Source: Solirubrobacter sp963837485 (GTDB lineage: Bacteria; Actinomycetota; Thermoleophilia; Solirubrobacterales; Solirubrobacteraceae). From it: a DNA stretch of 64,000 nt. Under the pieces are notes generated by a model. It made no database searches and was not told the DNA's origin. It saw only the letters and a program-made list of their open reading frames with translations. The DNA lies in contig CAWINP010000007.1 in the NCBI GenBank assembly GCA_963837485.1, positions 434,001 through 498,000 of the forward strand. Reading direction: 5' to 3'. Both the position numbers and the translations under genes were made by a program. Numbering within the stretch: position 1 is the stretch's first letter; every line of letters starts with the position of its first letter. Positions 51,003 through 58,460 of this stretch are shown piece after piece.

Positions 51003-52460
51003 TTAGGACTTGACCACGACCGACTTGAGGTCGGTGTAGTGGTCCAGCGCCTCGCTGCCGTGCTCCTTGCCGAATCCGCTCGCCTTCACGCCGCCGAACG
51101 GCAGCTGGTCGTAGACCTTGGTCGGCGAGTTGATCCACGTGTAGCCGCAGTCGAGCTCTGCCGCCGCGCGGCGCGCGCGGGCGATGTCGCGCGTCCACAC
51201 GGACGAGCCGAGGCCGAACGGCGACGCGTTGGACAGCTCCAGCGCCTCGTCGAGGTCCTTCACGCGCCAGATCGGCAGCGCCGGGCCGAACACCTCCTCG
51301 GTCGCCATCGGCGAGTCGCGCGGCGGCTCGACGACCACGGTCGGCTCGTGGAAGTAGCCGCTCTCGAGCCCTTCGGGCCGGCGGCCGCCGACCAGCACCT
51401 CTCCCCCACGCTCGAGCGTGCGGTCGAGCTGGTCCTCCAGCAGGTCGCGCTGGCGCGCCGAGTGCAGCGGGCCGAGCTGCGTGCCCTTCTCGGTCGGCAG
51501 CCCGACCTTCAGCCGGCCGGCCTTCGCGGCGATCTGCTCGATCACCTCGTCGGCGACCGTCTCGAAGACGTAGACGCGCTTGATCGCCAGACAGGCCTGG
51601 CCGCAGTTGAAGAAGCGGCCCATGCTCGCGGCGCTCGCCGCGGCGGCGAGGTCGGCGTCGTCGCAGATGATCAGCGGGTCGCTCCCGCCCAGCTCGAGCG
51701 TCACGCGCTTGGCTCCCCGCGAGGCGAGCGCCATCACGCGCTCGCCGGTCGGCGTCGAGCCCGTGAACGCGATCTTGCTGACGAGAGGGTGGGTGACGAG
51801 CGCCTCGCCGGCCACGGCGCCGGTGCCGGTGACCACGTTCAGGACGCCGGGCGGCAGGCCCGCCTCGGTGAGGATCTCGGCCAGCGCGAGCGTCGTGAAC
51901 GGCGTCGTGTCGGCCGGCTTGGCGACGACGGTGTTGCCAGTCAGCAGGGCGGGGCCGAGCTTGTTGCTCAAGAGCGTGGTGGGGAAGTTCCACGGCACGA
52001 TCGCGCCGACCACGCCGAGCGGGCGGCGAAGGACGGTGCCGTCGACGCCCGGGTCCAGCTGATGGACCGAGATCGCGCGGACGTCCTTGCCCATGCTCGC
52101 GTAGTGGTCGAGCGTGTCGGCCGCCTTGCGGATCTCCATCCTGGCCTCGCGCAGCGGCTTGCCCTGCTCGGCGGTGAGGCCGGGCGCGAGGTCGTCGGCC
52201 CGGGCCTCCAGCAGCTCCGCGCCGGCGCGCAGGATCTTGGCGCGCTCGAGGATCGACAGGCGCGACCACTCGCCGAACGCGGCGCGCGCCGAGCGCACCG
52301 CGCGGTCGACGATCTCGGCCGTCGCCGCGGTCACCGTGCCGACGAGCGCGCCGGTGGCGGGATCGTGGATCGTGAGCGTGTCGGCCTCGACCGGCTCGAC
52401 GCGCCCGTCGATGAAGCAGCCGCGCGCGGGCGCGGAGACGGCAGCAGGACTTGACCCCAT
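51003..52460 (-). CDS. Aldehyde dehydrogenase (phenylacetaldehyde-type by context)
   Basis: A 485-residue NAD(P)-dependent aldehyde dehydrogenase. Motifs are VGAIVPWNFPTTL, the cofactor loop FTGSTPTGERV, general base LELGGSD, nucleophile Cys in FFNCGQACLA, and EEVFGPALPIW. The start at 52458-52460 is preceded by a promoter that predicts a leaderless mRNA. A longer frame upstream overlaps the divergent gene. Position beside phenylacetyl-CoA epoxidase genes suggests that it makes phenylacetate from phenylacetaldehyde, but family sequence alone does not fix the substrate. The FprA-type reductase follows 13 nt downstream, probably in the same operon. Confidence 0.88.
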   Translation of the reverse strand: MGSSPAAVSAPARGCFIDGRVEPVEADTLTIHDPATGALVGTVTAATAEIVDRAVRSARAAFGEWSRLSILERAKILRAGAELLEARADDLAPGLTAEQGKPLREARMEIRKAADTLDHYASMGKDVRAISVHQLDPGVDGTVLRRPLGVVGAIVPWNFPTTLLSNKLGPALLTGNTVVAKPADTTPFTTLALAEILTEAGLPPGVLNVVTGTGAVAGEALVTHPLVSKIAFTGSTPTGERVMALASRGAKRVTLELGGSDPLIICDDADLAAAASAASMGRFFNCGQACLAIKRVYVFETVADEVIEQIAAKAGRLKVGLPTEKGTQLGPLHSARQRDLLEDQLDRTLERGGEVLVGGRRPEGLESGYFHEPTVVVEPPRDSPMATEEVFGPALPIWRVKDLDEALELSNASPFGLGSSVWTRDIARARRAAAELDCGYTWINSPTKVYDQLPFGGVKASGFGKEHGSEALDHYTDLKSVVVKS

Positions 52461-52495
52461 ACCGGAAAGACTATACGCTGGCGGGCGTGAGTCAA
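52451..52495. promoter_or_regulatory. Interlocked divergent leaderless promoters (aldehyde dehydrogenase / paaA)
   Basis: Plus strand: TTGACC (52451-52456), 17 nt, TACGCT (52474-52479), then 7 nt to the paaA GTG at 52487. Minus strand: TTGACT (complement of 52490-52495), 16 nt, TAGTCT (complement of 52468-52473), then 7 nt to the aldehyde dehydrogenase ATG at 52460. Each -35 lies inside the first codons of the opposite gene, and the -10 boxes abut. Both transcripts would start at the start codon. Confidence 0.65.
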
Positions 52496-53416
52496 GTGTC
52501 ACACGTCGAGGAGCTGGCGCCTCGCACCGAGGACGAAGTGCGCGAGCACCTCAAGGCCGGCAAGCTCGTGGAGGGGCTGCAGCACATGTCCCCGGAATAC
52601 CTGAAGGGGATACGGCGCATCCTGACGGTCTCGGCGGACACGGAGCTCGTGTCCGCGCCCTCGTATCTGAGGGCCGCCCAGCACGCGCCCGCGCTGAACA
52701 ACTTCGGGTCCGCGATGTCGATCATCCAGGACGAGCTGGCGCACGCCCACATCGGCTACCGCCTGCTCGGCGACCTCGGCGTCGACACCAACGCGCTGAT
52801 CTACGAGCGCGAGCCGTCGGCGTTCAAGTACCCGTACGCGTTCGACCTCCCGCTGGACTCCTGGCACGAGCTGGTGCTCGCCAACGCCATGTACGACCAG
52901 GCCGGGTTCGTGCTGCTCTCCGACATCCACTCCTCCTCCACCTTCGGTCCGTGGAAGCGCGCGCTGGCCAAGGTCGACAAGGAGGAGACGTTCCACCTGC
53001 GCCACGGCCGCACCTGGGTCAAGAAGCTCGCCGCCGACCCCACCGAGCGGGCTCGTCTGCAGGCTTCCGTCGACTGGATGTTCATCCTGACGCTGGAGTG
53101 GTTCGGGCTCCCCGACGAGCGCAAGCGCCACGGGATCCAGCTCGAATACGGCTTCAAGGGCAAGAGCAACGACCAGCTGCGCCAGGACTGGATGGAGGCC
53201 GTCGTGCCGTTCATGGGCGAGGTCGGCATCGAGGTCCCCGCGCACCACGACGGCGAGCGCTGGGTGATCGACTGCGACTTCCCGCGCGCGTTCGACGAGG
53301 AGAAGAAGGAGTGGGGCGAGCAGATCACGTGGGACGACGTGATGGTGCGCTGGAAGGGCCGCGGGCCGATGAATGTCGACTACGTGAACCGGCTGCAGCG
53401 CGGGTACCGCTCATGA
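52487..53416 (+). CDS. paaA: 1,2-phenylacetyl-CoA epoxidase, catalytic subunit PaaA
   Basis: A 309-residue di-iron monooxygenase subunit that epoxidises phenylacetyl-CoA. Ferritin-like helices carry the iron ligands: IIQDELAHAHIGYRLLGD (E-x2-H) and DKEETFHLRHGRTW (E-x2-H). SAPSYLRAAQHAPALNNFGS and the C-terminal WDDVMVRWKGRGP are typical PaaA. GTG at 52487 is chosen from the leaderless promoter. A TTG at 52451 is in frame but is the -35 box. Its stop overlaps the paaD ATG (ATGA). First gene of the operon. Confidence 0.93.
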   Translation: MSQVSHVEELAPRTEDEVREHLKAGKLVEGLQHMSPEYLKGIRRILTVSADTELVSAPSYLRAAQHAPALNNFGSAMSIIQDELAHAHIGYRLLGDLGVDTNALIYEREPSAFKYPYAFDLPLDSWHELVLANAMYDQAGFVLLSDIHSSSTFGPWKRALAKVDKEETFHLRHGRTWVKKLAADPTERARLQASVDWMFILTLEWFGLPDERKRHGIQLEYGFKGKSNDQLRQDWMEAVVPFMGEVGIEVPAHHDGERWVIDCDFPRAFDEEKKEWGEQITWDDVMVRWKGRGPMNVDYVNRLQRGYRS

Positions 53417-53730
53417 GCGCGTCGGTGGAAGCCCGGCTCTGGGAGGCGCTGCGCGACGTCGAGGACCCCGAGATCCCGATCTCGGTCGTCGGCATGGGCC
53501 TGATCGTGTCGGTGACGTACTCCGAGGGCGTTGTCGACATCGAGCTCACCTTCACCGCGATGGGCTGCCCGGCGATGGAGTTCATCCAGGACGACATCCG
53601 CGAGCGGCTGCTGCAGGAGCCCGAGGTCGACGAGGTCCGGATCGAGATCGTGTGGGACCCGGTGTGGACGCGCGCCCGCATCCGCGAGGAGTCGCGCGCC
53701 ACGATGCGGCGGCTGGGGATCGTGGCATGA
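53413..53730 (+). CDS. paaD: PaaD-type iron-sulfur maturation protein (DUF59/MIP18 domain)
   Basis: A 105-residue protein covering the MIP18/DUF59 domain of PaaD: VEDPEIPISVVGMGLIVSV, then FTAMGCPAMEFIQDDI with the conserved Cys, and VWDPVWTRARIREE. PaaD is needed to mature the epoxidase system. Full-length PaaD normally carries a C-terminal zinc-binding domain, missing here. A separate small gene at 54578 encodes just such a domain. It lies between paaA and paaB with 4-nt overlaps on both sides, an order different from the classical A-B-C-D-E. Confidence 0.88.
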   Translation: MSASVEARLWEALRDVEDPEIPISVVGMGLIVSVTYSEGVVDIELTFTAMGCPAMEFIQDDIRERLLQEPEVDEVRIEIVWDPVWTRARIREESRATMRRLGIVA

Positions 53731-53906
53731 CCTGGGAGGTCTTCGCCCGCAAGGCGTACGACGAGCCGCTGCACCACGTCGGCGCGCTCAACGAGGACGA
53801 CGAGGATCTCGCGCTCGTGGCCGCCCGCTCGATCTACGACGAGCAGCCGTGGATCCACATGATCATCGTGCCGCGCTCGGAGATCCGGGAGGCGATCAAG
53901 CCATGA
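53727..53906 (+). CDS. paaB: 1,2-phenylacetyl-CoA epoxidase subunit PaaB
   Basis: A 59-residue protein, MTWEVFARKAYDEPLHHVGAL, with DDEDLALVAARSIYDEQPW and IIVPRSEI. It is shorter than the common 90-residue PaaB but covers the conserved core that bridges the PaaA/PaaC pairs. ATG overlaps the paaD stop, and its stop overlaps the paaC start (both ATGA). The upstream open frame has no conserved sequence. Confidence 0.85.
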   Translation: MTWEVFARKAYDEPLHHVGALNEDDEDLALVAARSIYDEQPWIHMIIVPRSEIREAIKP

Positions 53907-54581
53907 GCACTGAGTGGATGGCGGGTGTGGTGAGCTCGCTCGCCGACAACAAGGCGGCGCTCGGCCGCCGCTACGGCGAGTGGGCCGGTCAGCGCGCCGA
54001 CTTTGGAGTCCGCGGTCGCCGCCGCGGCGATGGCGCAGGACGAGCTCGGGCATGCGCGCTCGACGTACCCGGTGCTGAAGGCGCTCGGCGTGGAGGCCGG
54101 CGACGAAGGGCTGGACGGCCGCGGGAACTCGCTCGCGCTGCTCGACGGCGAGCTGCCCGACTGGACGTCGGTGATCGCCGCCAACCTGCTCGTCGACGGC
54201 GTGCTGACGACGTTCGTCGCCGCCTGCGTGGACAGCACGGTGACGCCGATGGCCCAGCGCGCGAAGAAGATCCTCCAGGAGGAGGGCTCGCATCGCGTGC
54301 ACGCTGAGGCGTGGGCCAAGCGCCTGTGCCGCGGCCCGGAGCGCGACGCGCTCGTGCGGCGGCTGACCGAGACGTGGGCGCAGGCCGGCCGCTGGATGGG
54401 CCCGAACAACGACCCGGGCCTGCGCGCCGCGCTCGACGACGGGATGATCTCCCGCGACGCCGCGGCCCAGCGCGAGCAGGTCCGCGTCTGGTTGACCGAG
54501 CTGCTCGCGGCCGAGGGCGTCTCGATCGCGCTCGACGAGCCGTCGGAATGGTCGGGCTGGGATCCCGAGCGGCGCCGGTGA
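53903..54581 (+). pseudogene. paaC: Phenylacetyl-CoA epoxidase subunit PaaC, frameshifted
   Basis: The structural subunit of the epoxidase, about 225 residues when repaired, split by an extra G at 53987-53988. Frame one reads MSTEWMAGVVSSLADNKAALGRRYGEW. Frame two continues from LESAVAAAAMAQDELGHARSTYPVLKALG to the end (LLAAEGVSIALDEPSEWSGW). Removing one G gives GEWAVSAPTLESA without a break. PaaC is essential for the complex, so if the shift is real the pathway is off. If not, it is a sequencing error. ATG overlaps the paaB stop, and its stop overlaps the zinc-ribbon gene. Confidence 0.8.
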
Positions 54582-54775
54582 AGCCCGACTGCCCATTCTG
54601 CTCGTCGTCGGACTGCGAGCGCATCTCCCAGTTCGGCGGCCAGATCATCACCGCCCAGTGGCGCTGCCGCTCCTGCGGCTCCTACTTCGAGGCGGTGCGC
54701 GAGGACTTCGACGAGGCTAGAAGCCCAGATCGTGGCGCTCCGTCCACGTCTTTCCCGACTTCAGGTGCGCCGTGA
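54578..54775 (+). CDS. Small zinc-ribbon protein resembling the C-terminal domain of PaaD
   Basis: A 65-residue protein, GTG start overlapping the paaC stop by 4 nt. It has two CxxC knuckles, DCPFCSSSDCERISQFGG and WRCRSCGSYFEAV, matching the zinc-binding C-terminal domain that is normally fused to PaaD. Here it is a separate gene at the end of the operon, away from the DUF59 gene. The last ~20 residues overlap the convergent gene at 54717 and look non-conserved. Confidence 0.72.
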   Translation: MKPDCPFCSSSDCERISQFGGQIITAQWRCRSCGSYFEAVREDFDEARSPDRGAPSTSFPTSGAP

Positions 54776-56006
54776 TCTCGAGCGTGCCGGCGGGGAAGTC
54801 GCCGTCGTAGACCGCCAGGAACGCGTGACCGATCGCTGAGGGCGCGAGTGCGCGGATGTCGCGCGGCGTGCGGACGGTGATGCGGTCGACGTCGGCCGAG
54901 CATTGCCCGTAGACCTGGGTCCGGCCCGCGAGCAGGCGGCGCTCGGTGCGGGCGCGGCGGGCGAATGCCTCGCCGCCCTCGAGTTCCTCGGCGCCGCCTC
55001 CTCCCCAGCCGACGTCGCACGGGCGCTTCGGGTCCGGCTTGGTCTGGAGTGGGCGGCAAGAGCCGGGCGAGAGGCCGGAGCGGCCGTCGAGCAGGCCGAG
55101 GCGCAGGTCGATGACGCCCATGCGGTCGCCGGCGACCTGCGATGGCTGGGCGACACACGGGACGCCCTCGCGCGTCTGCGCGACCGGCAGACCCCAGCCC
55201 GGACCGCCGCCGGGGTCGGGCGCGCGCGCCTCGATCCGCTCGCTGCCGGGGATCGGTACCGGGAACTTCAAGCGGCCGCCGAAGTCCGGCGCCCTCAGGC
55301 TCGGACCGAGGCGCAGCCTGTGCCCGCCGGCCTCGACGCGCGCGTCGTCGTCGGCCTTCGCCGACGGGGCGCCGAGCTTGAGGAAGGTGTCGCCGGCCAC
55401 TGCCGCGGCGCCGTCGGCGCCGCCGGTGCCGGCCACCGTCACCGCACCGGCCTTCGGCGCGATCCCCCACACCGCGGCGCGAGTGAGCTTCGGCTCGGCC
55501 GGGTCGGTGAGGTCCAAGGTGGACTTCAGCTGAGCGCTCAGCGACGGGCGCTTGAAGCCCGTGCACTGGACGAGTCCGAGCTCGCTGCCCGTCGGCACGC
55601 GCCGGAAGCGCCCGTCGGCGTAGATCCACCCGAATCCGCCGTCCTGCAGGCGGCCGAGCTGGACGCAGCGGTTGCGCCCGATCACCTTCGCCCCCGCGAG
55701 CGTTCGCGCCGGACGGTCGAGTGCGAGGCGCTCGGCGTCGAACGCCTTCAACGCCCAGTCCGGTCCGCCCGCGGGATCGGGGATCCGGACCGTGACGCGC
55801 GCGTGGTGGACGCGGTATTGCACGTAGCCGGCGGCGAACCGGCCGTCCGGGAGCCGGCCCGGCGGCCTCGCGCTGACCGGGACAGGGGCCGCCTGCGCCG
55901 GCCTGGCCGGTGGCGCGGCCGGCGCAGCGTCCTTCGCCTGCACGGCGGCGCCCGCCGCGCCCGCGATCACGCCCGCCCCGATCGTCGCCGCCACCAGCCG
56001 CTTCAT
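54717..56006 (-). CDS. Exported protein of unknown function, paralogue of the sigma-partner protein
   Basis: A 429-residue protein with signal/TM segment MKRLVAATIGAGVIAGAAGAA and a Pro/Ala-rich linker. The rest is a beta-rich extracytoplasmic region with paired cysteines (NRCVQLGRL, LVQCTGF, GVPCVAQ, PGSCRPL, RPCDVG, YGQCSAD). Repeated patterns such as LGRLQDGGFGWIYADGRFRRVP match the upstream neighbour's VGQLEGGAFGIVGLDGRFRELP, so the two are paralogous outside the membrane. ATG overlaps the upstream gene's stop (ATGA). Part of the sigma-factor operon. Function unknown. Confidence 0.75.
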   Translation of the reverse strand: MKRLVAATIGAGVIAGAAGAAVQAKDAAPAAPPARPAQAAPVPVSARPPGRLPDGRFAAGYVQYRVHHARVTVRIPDPAGGPDWALKAFDAERLALDRPARTLAGAKVIGRNRCVQLGRLQDGGFGWIYADGRFRRVPTGSELGLVQCTGFKRPSLSAQLKSTLDLTDPAEPKLTRAAVWGIAPKAGAVTVAGTGGADGAAAVAGDTFLKLGAPSAKADDDARVEAGGHRLRLGPSLRAPDFGGRLKFPVPIPGSERIEARAPDPGGGPGWGLPVAQTREGVPCVAQPSQVAGDRMGVIDLRLGLLDGRSGLSPGSCRPLQTKPDPKRPCDVGWGGGGAEELEGGEAFARRARTERRLLAGRTQVYGQCSADVDRITVRTPRDIRALAPSAIGHAFLAVYDGDFPAGTLEITAHLKSGKTWTERHDLGF

Positions 56007-57169
56007 GGGAACCTCGGGGGGTCGACGGTGCCGAACGTGCTGCCGTAGCGCTTGCCGTCGACCTCGACGGTCACCGAGGCCGGATCGACCGACGGCGCGA
56101 AGAGCACCAGGAAGCCACCGTTGAGCTTCGGCGCCAGCTCGCGCGTGATGCCGGGGGCGCGCACGACGATCCGGCGGTGCCCACGCGCGCTGCCCCACAC
56201 CGCGGTACGCGGCGCGTGGTGGTTCCAGTCGCCCTGCAGGAACGAGCCGCGGCCGCTCCTGCGATCGCCGCTCAGCCGGCGGGTGGTGAAGAAGAGCGTG
56301 TCGGTCGCGACGCCGGGCCGTGCAGGCTCGAGCCCGCACACCGGCGGCGAGCTGACGTTCGCCTTGCCCGGCACCGCGCGCGCGGTGATGAAGTTGATGC
56401 AGCCGGTCTGCTTGGCCGGGCGAGGCTTGCCGCGCGGCGTCCCGAACCCGAACGCCTCGAGCTTCCAGGCCCGGCCGCCGAGCGGGTCCGGCACCACGAA
56501 CCCGCCGTCGGCGAACGCGTAGCGCTTCGTCGCGCCGTCGCGGCGCAGCGTGACCGCCGGCTGGACGTCCTCTGGGTAGCCGCGCAGCACGGCGAGGAAG
56601 CCGCCCTCCGGCGTGTGGCGCAGCGTGCGCGGAGCGCCGCCGGCGACCGCGACCGACACCCGCTGCAGGCCGGCGCCGGCGACGCCGTAGACGACGGTGC
56701 GCACGTCCTTGTCGTTGCGCGCGGAGAACACGCGCGTGCCGAGCAGGTTCTCGCCGCAGGCGTCGGCGTTGGCCTCGGGGAGCTCCCGGAAGCGGCCGTC
56801 GAGACCGACGATCCCGAATGCGCCGCCCTCGAGCTGGCCGACCGTGCTGCACTGCAGCCCGGCCGCCGAGCGCGAGACGCGCAGCACCCACGACGGCACG
56901 CCACGCGCCGGGTCGGCCGCCTGCAGGGCGAGCACGCGGCTCGTGCCGGGCTCGACGCGCTGCTCGGGCGTCGTTGAGTCGGCCGCGAACGGCGCGATCG
57001 AGCTGCCGCGCAGCGCGAGATAGGTCGCCGCGGCCGCGGTTCCGCCCGCGCCGAGCAGGAGCGCCGCCACGAAGCCGAGCGCGCTGGCACGCCGCAGCCG
57101 CCGCACGCGGATCTGGACCTTGGCGGCGCGCACGAGCTCGCGCTCGACCTGGTCGAAGAACTCGCTCAT
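56003..57169 (-). CDS. Membrane-anchored protein, probable anti-sigma partner of the ECF factor
   Basis: A 388-residue single-pass protein. A short basic cytoplasmic N-terminus (MSEFFDQVERELVRAAKVQ) precedes one TM helix (about 31-50, GFVAALLLGAGGTAAAATYL) and a ~335-residue extracytoplasmic beta domain with cysteine pairs. The topology and position directly after an ECF sigma gene fit an anti-sigma or signal-receiving role, but no zinc-type anti-sigma motif (HxxxCxxC) is present. Its 3' end overlaps the paralogue downstream by 4 nt. Confidence 0.7.
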   Translation of the reverse strand: MSEFFDQVERELVRAAKVQIRVRRLRRASALGFVAALLLGAGGTAAAATYLALRGSSIAPFAADSTTPEQRVEPGTSRVLALQAADPARGVPSWVLRVSRSAAGLQCSTVGQLEGGAFGIVGLDGRFRELPEANADACGENLLGTRVFSARNDKDVRTVVYGVAGAGLQRVSVAVAGGAPRTLRHTPEGGFLAVLRGYPEDVQPAVTLRRDGATKRYAFADGGFVVPDPLGGRAWKLEAFGFGTPRGKPRPAKQTGCINFITARAVPGKANVSSPPVCGLEPARPGVATDTLFFTTRRLSGDRRSGRGSFLQGDWNHHAPRTAVWGSARGHRRIVVRAPGITRELAPKLNGGFLVLFAPSVDPASVTVEVDGKRYGSTFGTVDPPRFP

Positions 57170-57184
57170 CGCATCACCCCGCCC

Positions 57185-57214
57185 GGGAGAATCGCCCTCT
57201 GGGCGATTGCTCCC
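57185..57214 (-). promoter_or_regulatory. Intercistronic hairpin between the sigma factor and its partner
   Basis: An inverted repeat GGGAG-AATCGCCC...GGGCGATT-GCTCCC (8-bp core stem extended past a mismatch, 3-nt apical loop) lies in the 79-nt gap between the ECF gene and the membrane-protein gene. It could reduce read-through or stabilise the upstream mRNA, setting the sigma to anti-sigma ratio. Confidence 0.4.
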
Positions 57215-57248
57215 AGCGACGCGAGCCCCCTGGGCGAGCCGTCGCCGT

Positions 57249-57812
57249 TCATAGAACCGCCCCCAGCTTGCGCCGAAGCGTCGTCAGCCCGCGCGAGACC
57301 CGCTGGCGCACGACCGCCTCCGAGCAGCTCCACTCGGCCGCCAGCTCGCGGTAGTCGCGCTCTTCCACGATGCGCGCCTGCAGCGCTTCGCGCTGCTCTG
57401 GCGGCAGCTCGGCCAGCAGCTCACCGAGGTCGGCGGACATCCGCTGCGCGTCGAGCAGCTCCTCGGCGCGCTCGAGATCCTCGTCGGTCAGCGCGACGGC
57501 GGCCATCCCGAGCTCGCGACGAGAGCGGTCCGCGACCGCGTGGCGGCGGGCGGAGTCGGCGAGCTTGTGGTTGGCGATACCGAACAGCCACCCGCGCGCG
57601 GCGCCCGTCGGCCGGTACGTTGGCAGCGACTGCAACGCCGCCGCGAACGTCTCGGCCGCGAGGTCGGCGGCGAGGTCCGGACGGCCGGTGCGGCGGATCA
57701 GGTAGGCGAGCACGGAGCGCAGGTGGCGGCGATAGAAGACGGCAAACGCCTCGGCGTCGTTCGCGGTCGCCGCGAGCAGCACCTCATCACTCCGGCGATC
57801 CTGACAGCGCAC
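57249..57812 (-). CDS. ECF-type RNA polymerase sigma factor
   Basis: A 187-residue extracytoplasmic-function sigma factor. Region 2 has FAVFYRRHLRSVLAYLIRRTG, DLAAETFAAAL and GWLFGIANHKLADSARR. Region 4 has LAELPPEQREALQARIVEERDYRELAAEWSCSEAVVRQRVSRGLTTLRR. GTG start at 57810-57812. The ribosome-binding GGAG is unusually close, so the true start may be slightly downstream. The two following genes encode a membrane protein and its paralogue. No clear ECF-type autoregulatory promoter was recognised upstream. Confidence 0.92.
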   Translation of the reverse strand: MRCQDRRSDEVLLAATANDAEAFAVFYRRHLRSVLAYLIRRTGRPDLAADLAAETFAAALQSLPTYRPTGAARGWLFGIANHKLADSARRHAVADRSRRELGMAAVALTDEDLERAEELLDAQRMSADLGELLAELPPEQREALQARIVEERDYRELAAEWSCSEAVVRQRVSRGLTTLRRKLGAVL

Positions 57813-57890
57813 TACTCCTACCTATCGCTTGACCCCCGCGTTTGTGACGTGGGAACGTAGGCGCATCCCGGAGCTCCGGAGGTGAGCAGG

Positions 57891-58346
57891 ATGGAGACCG
57901 ACCGCGTCACGCGGATCCTCGTCGTCGCGAACCGCACCGCGGCCGCGCCTCGGCTGCTCGACGAGGTCCGCCGCCGAGCTGAGCAGTCCCCCTGCCGCTT
58001 CGCGCTGCTGATCCCGGACGTGGCGGTCCGTGGAGCGGCCGACTGGACGCTCGACACCGCGCTGCCGCTCCTGCGCCGGGCGGCCAAGTCGCGCGTGGAA
58101 GGGCTGCTCGGCGGCCCCGAGCCGCTCGCCTCGGTGCGGCAGGCGGTGGCCGAGGGCGAGTACGACGAGATCATCGTCTCGACGCTCCCGCGCCGCGTCT
58201 CGCACTGGCTCCGCCGCGACCTGATCACGCGGATCGAAGCGCTCGGCCTGCCGGTGACCACGATCACGCCGAGGGCCCAGCGGTCGGGCGAGGACAAGAT
58301 GCACGACGTCGCGCGCATCGGCGGGGGCGGCATGCTGTCCGGCTGA
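57891..58346 (+). CDS. Small Usp-like nucleotide-binding-fold protein
   Basis: A 151-residue cytoplasmic protein. It starts METDRVTRILVVANRTAAAPRLLDEVRRRA, then FALLIPDVAV, YDEIIVSTLPRRVSHWLRRDLITRIEALGLPVTTI. The alternating strand-helix pattern and the end motif fit the universal stress protein-like fold found in many actinobacteria, though the ATP-binding GxxGH(9)GS motif of true UspA is absent. The ATG at 57891 has GGAGG 8 nt upstream. A GTG at 57882 lies against that site and is less likely. A strong hairpin follows the stop. Confidence 0.78.
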   Translation: METDRVTRILVVANRTAAAPRLLDEVRRRAEQSPCRFALLIPDVAVRGAADWTLDTALPLLRRAAKSRVEGLLGGPEPLASVRQAVAEGEYDEIIVSTLPRRVSHWLRRDLITRIEALGLPVTTITPRAQRSGEDKMHDVARIGGGGMLSG

Positions 58347-58362
58347 CGCCGCTCCCATTGGA

Positions 58363-58391
58363 CCGGCGGTCGCCGCGGTTGCGACCGCCGG
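58363..58391 (+). terminator. Hairpin terminator of the Usp-like gene
   Basis: An 11-bp perfect stem CCGGCGGTCGC/GCGACCGCCGG with a 7-nt loop, 16 nt past the stop. The remaining ~70 bp to the amidase start shows a GGAGG ribosome site but no clear promoter. Confidence 0.7.
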
Positions 58392-58460
58392 GCGATAGCG
58401 CGGCGAGGACCCTGCGGGCAGGATCTCGCGCCGGGTCAAGTCCAAGGAGGGTTCTGAGTC

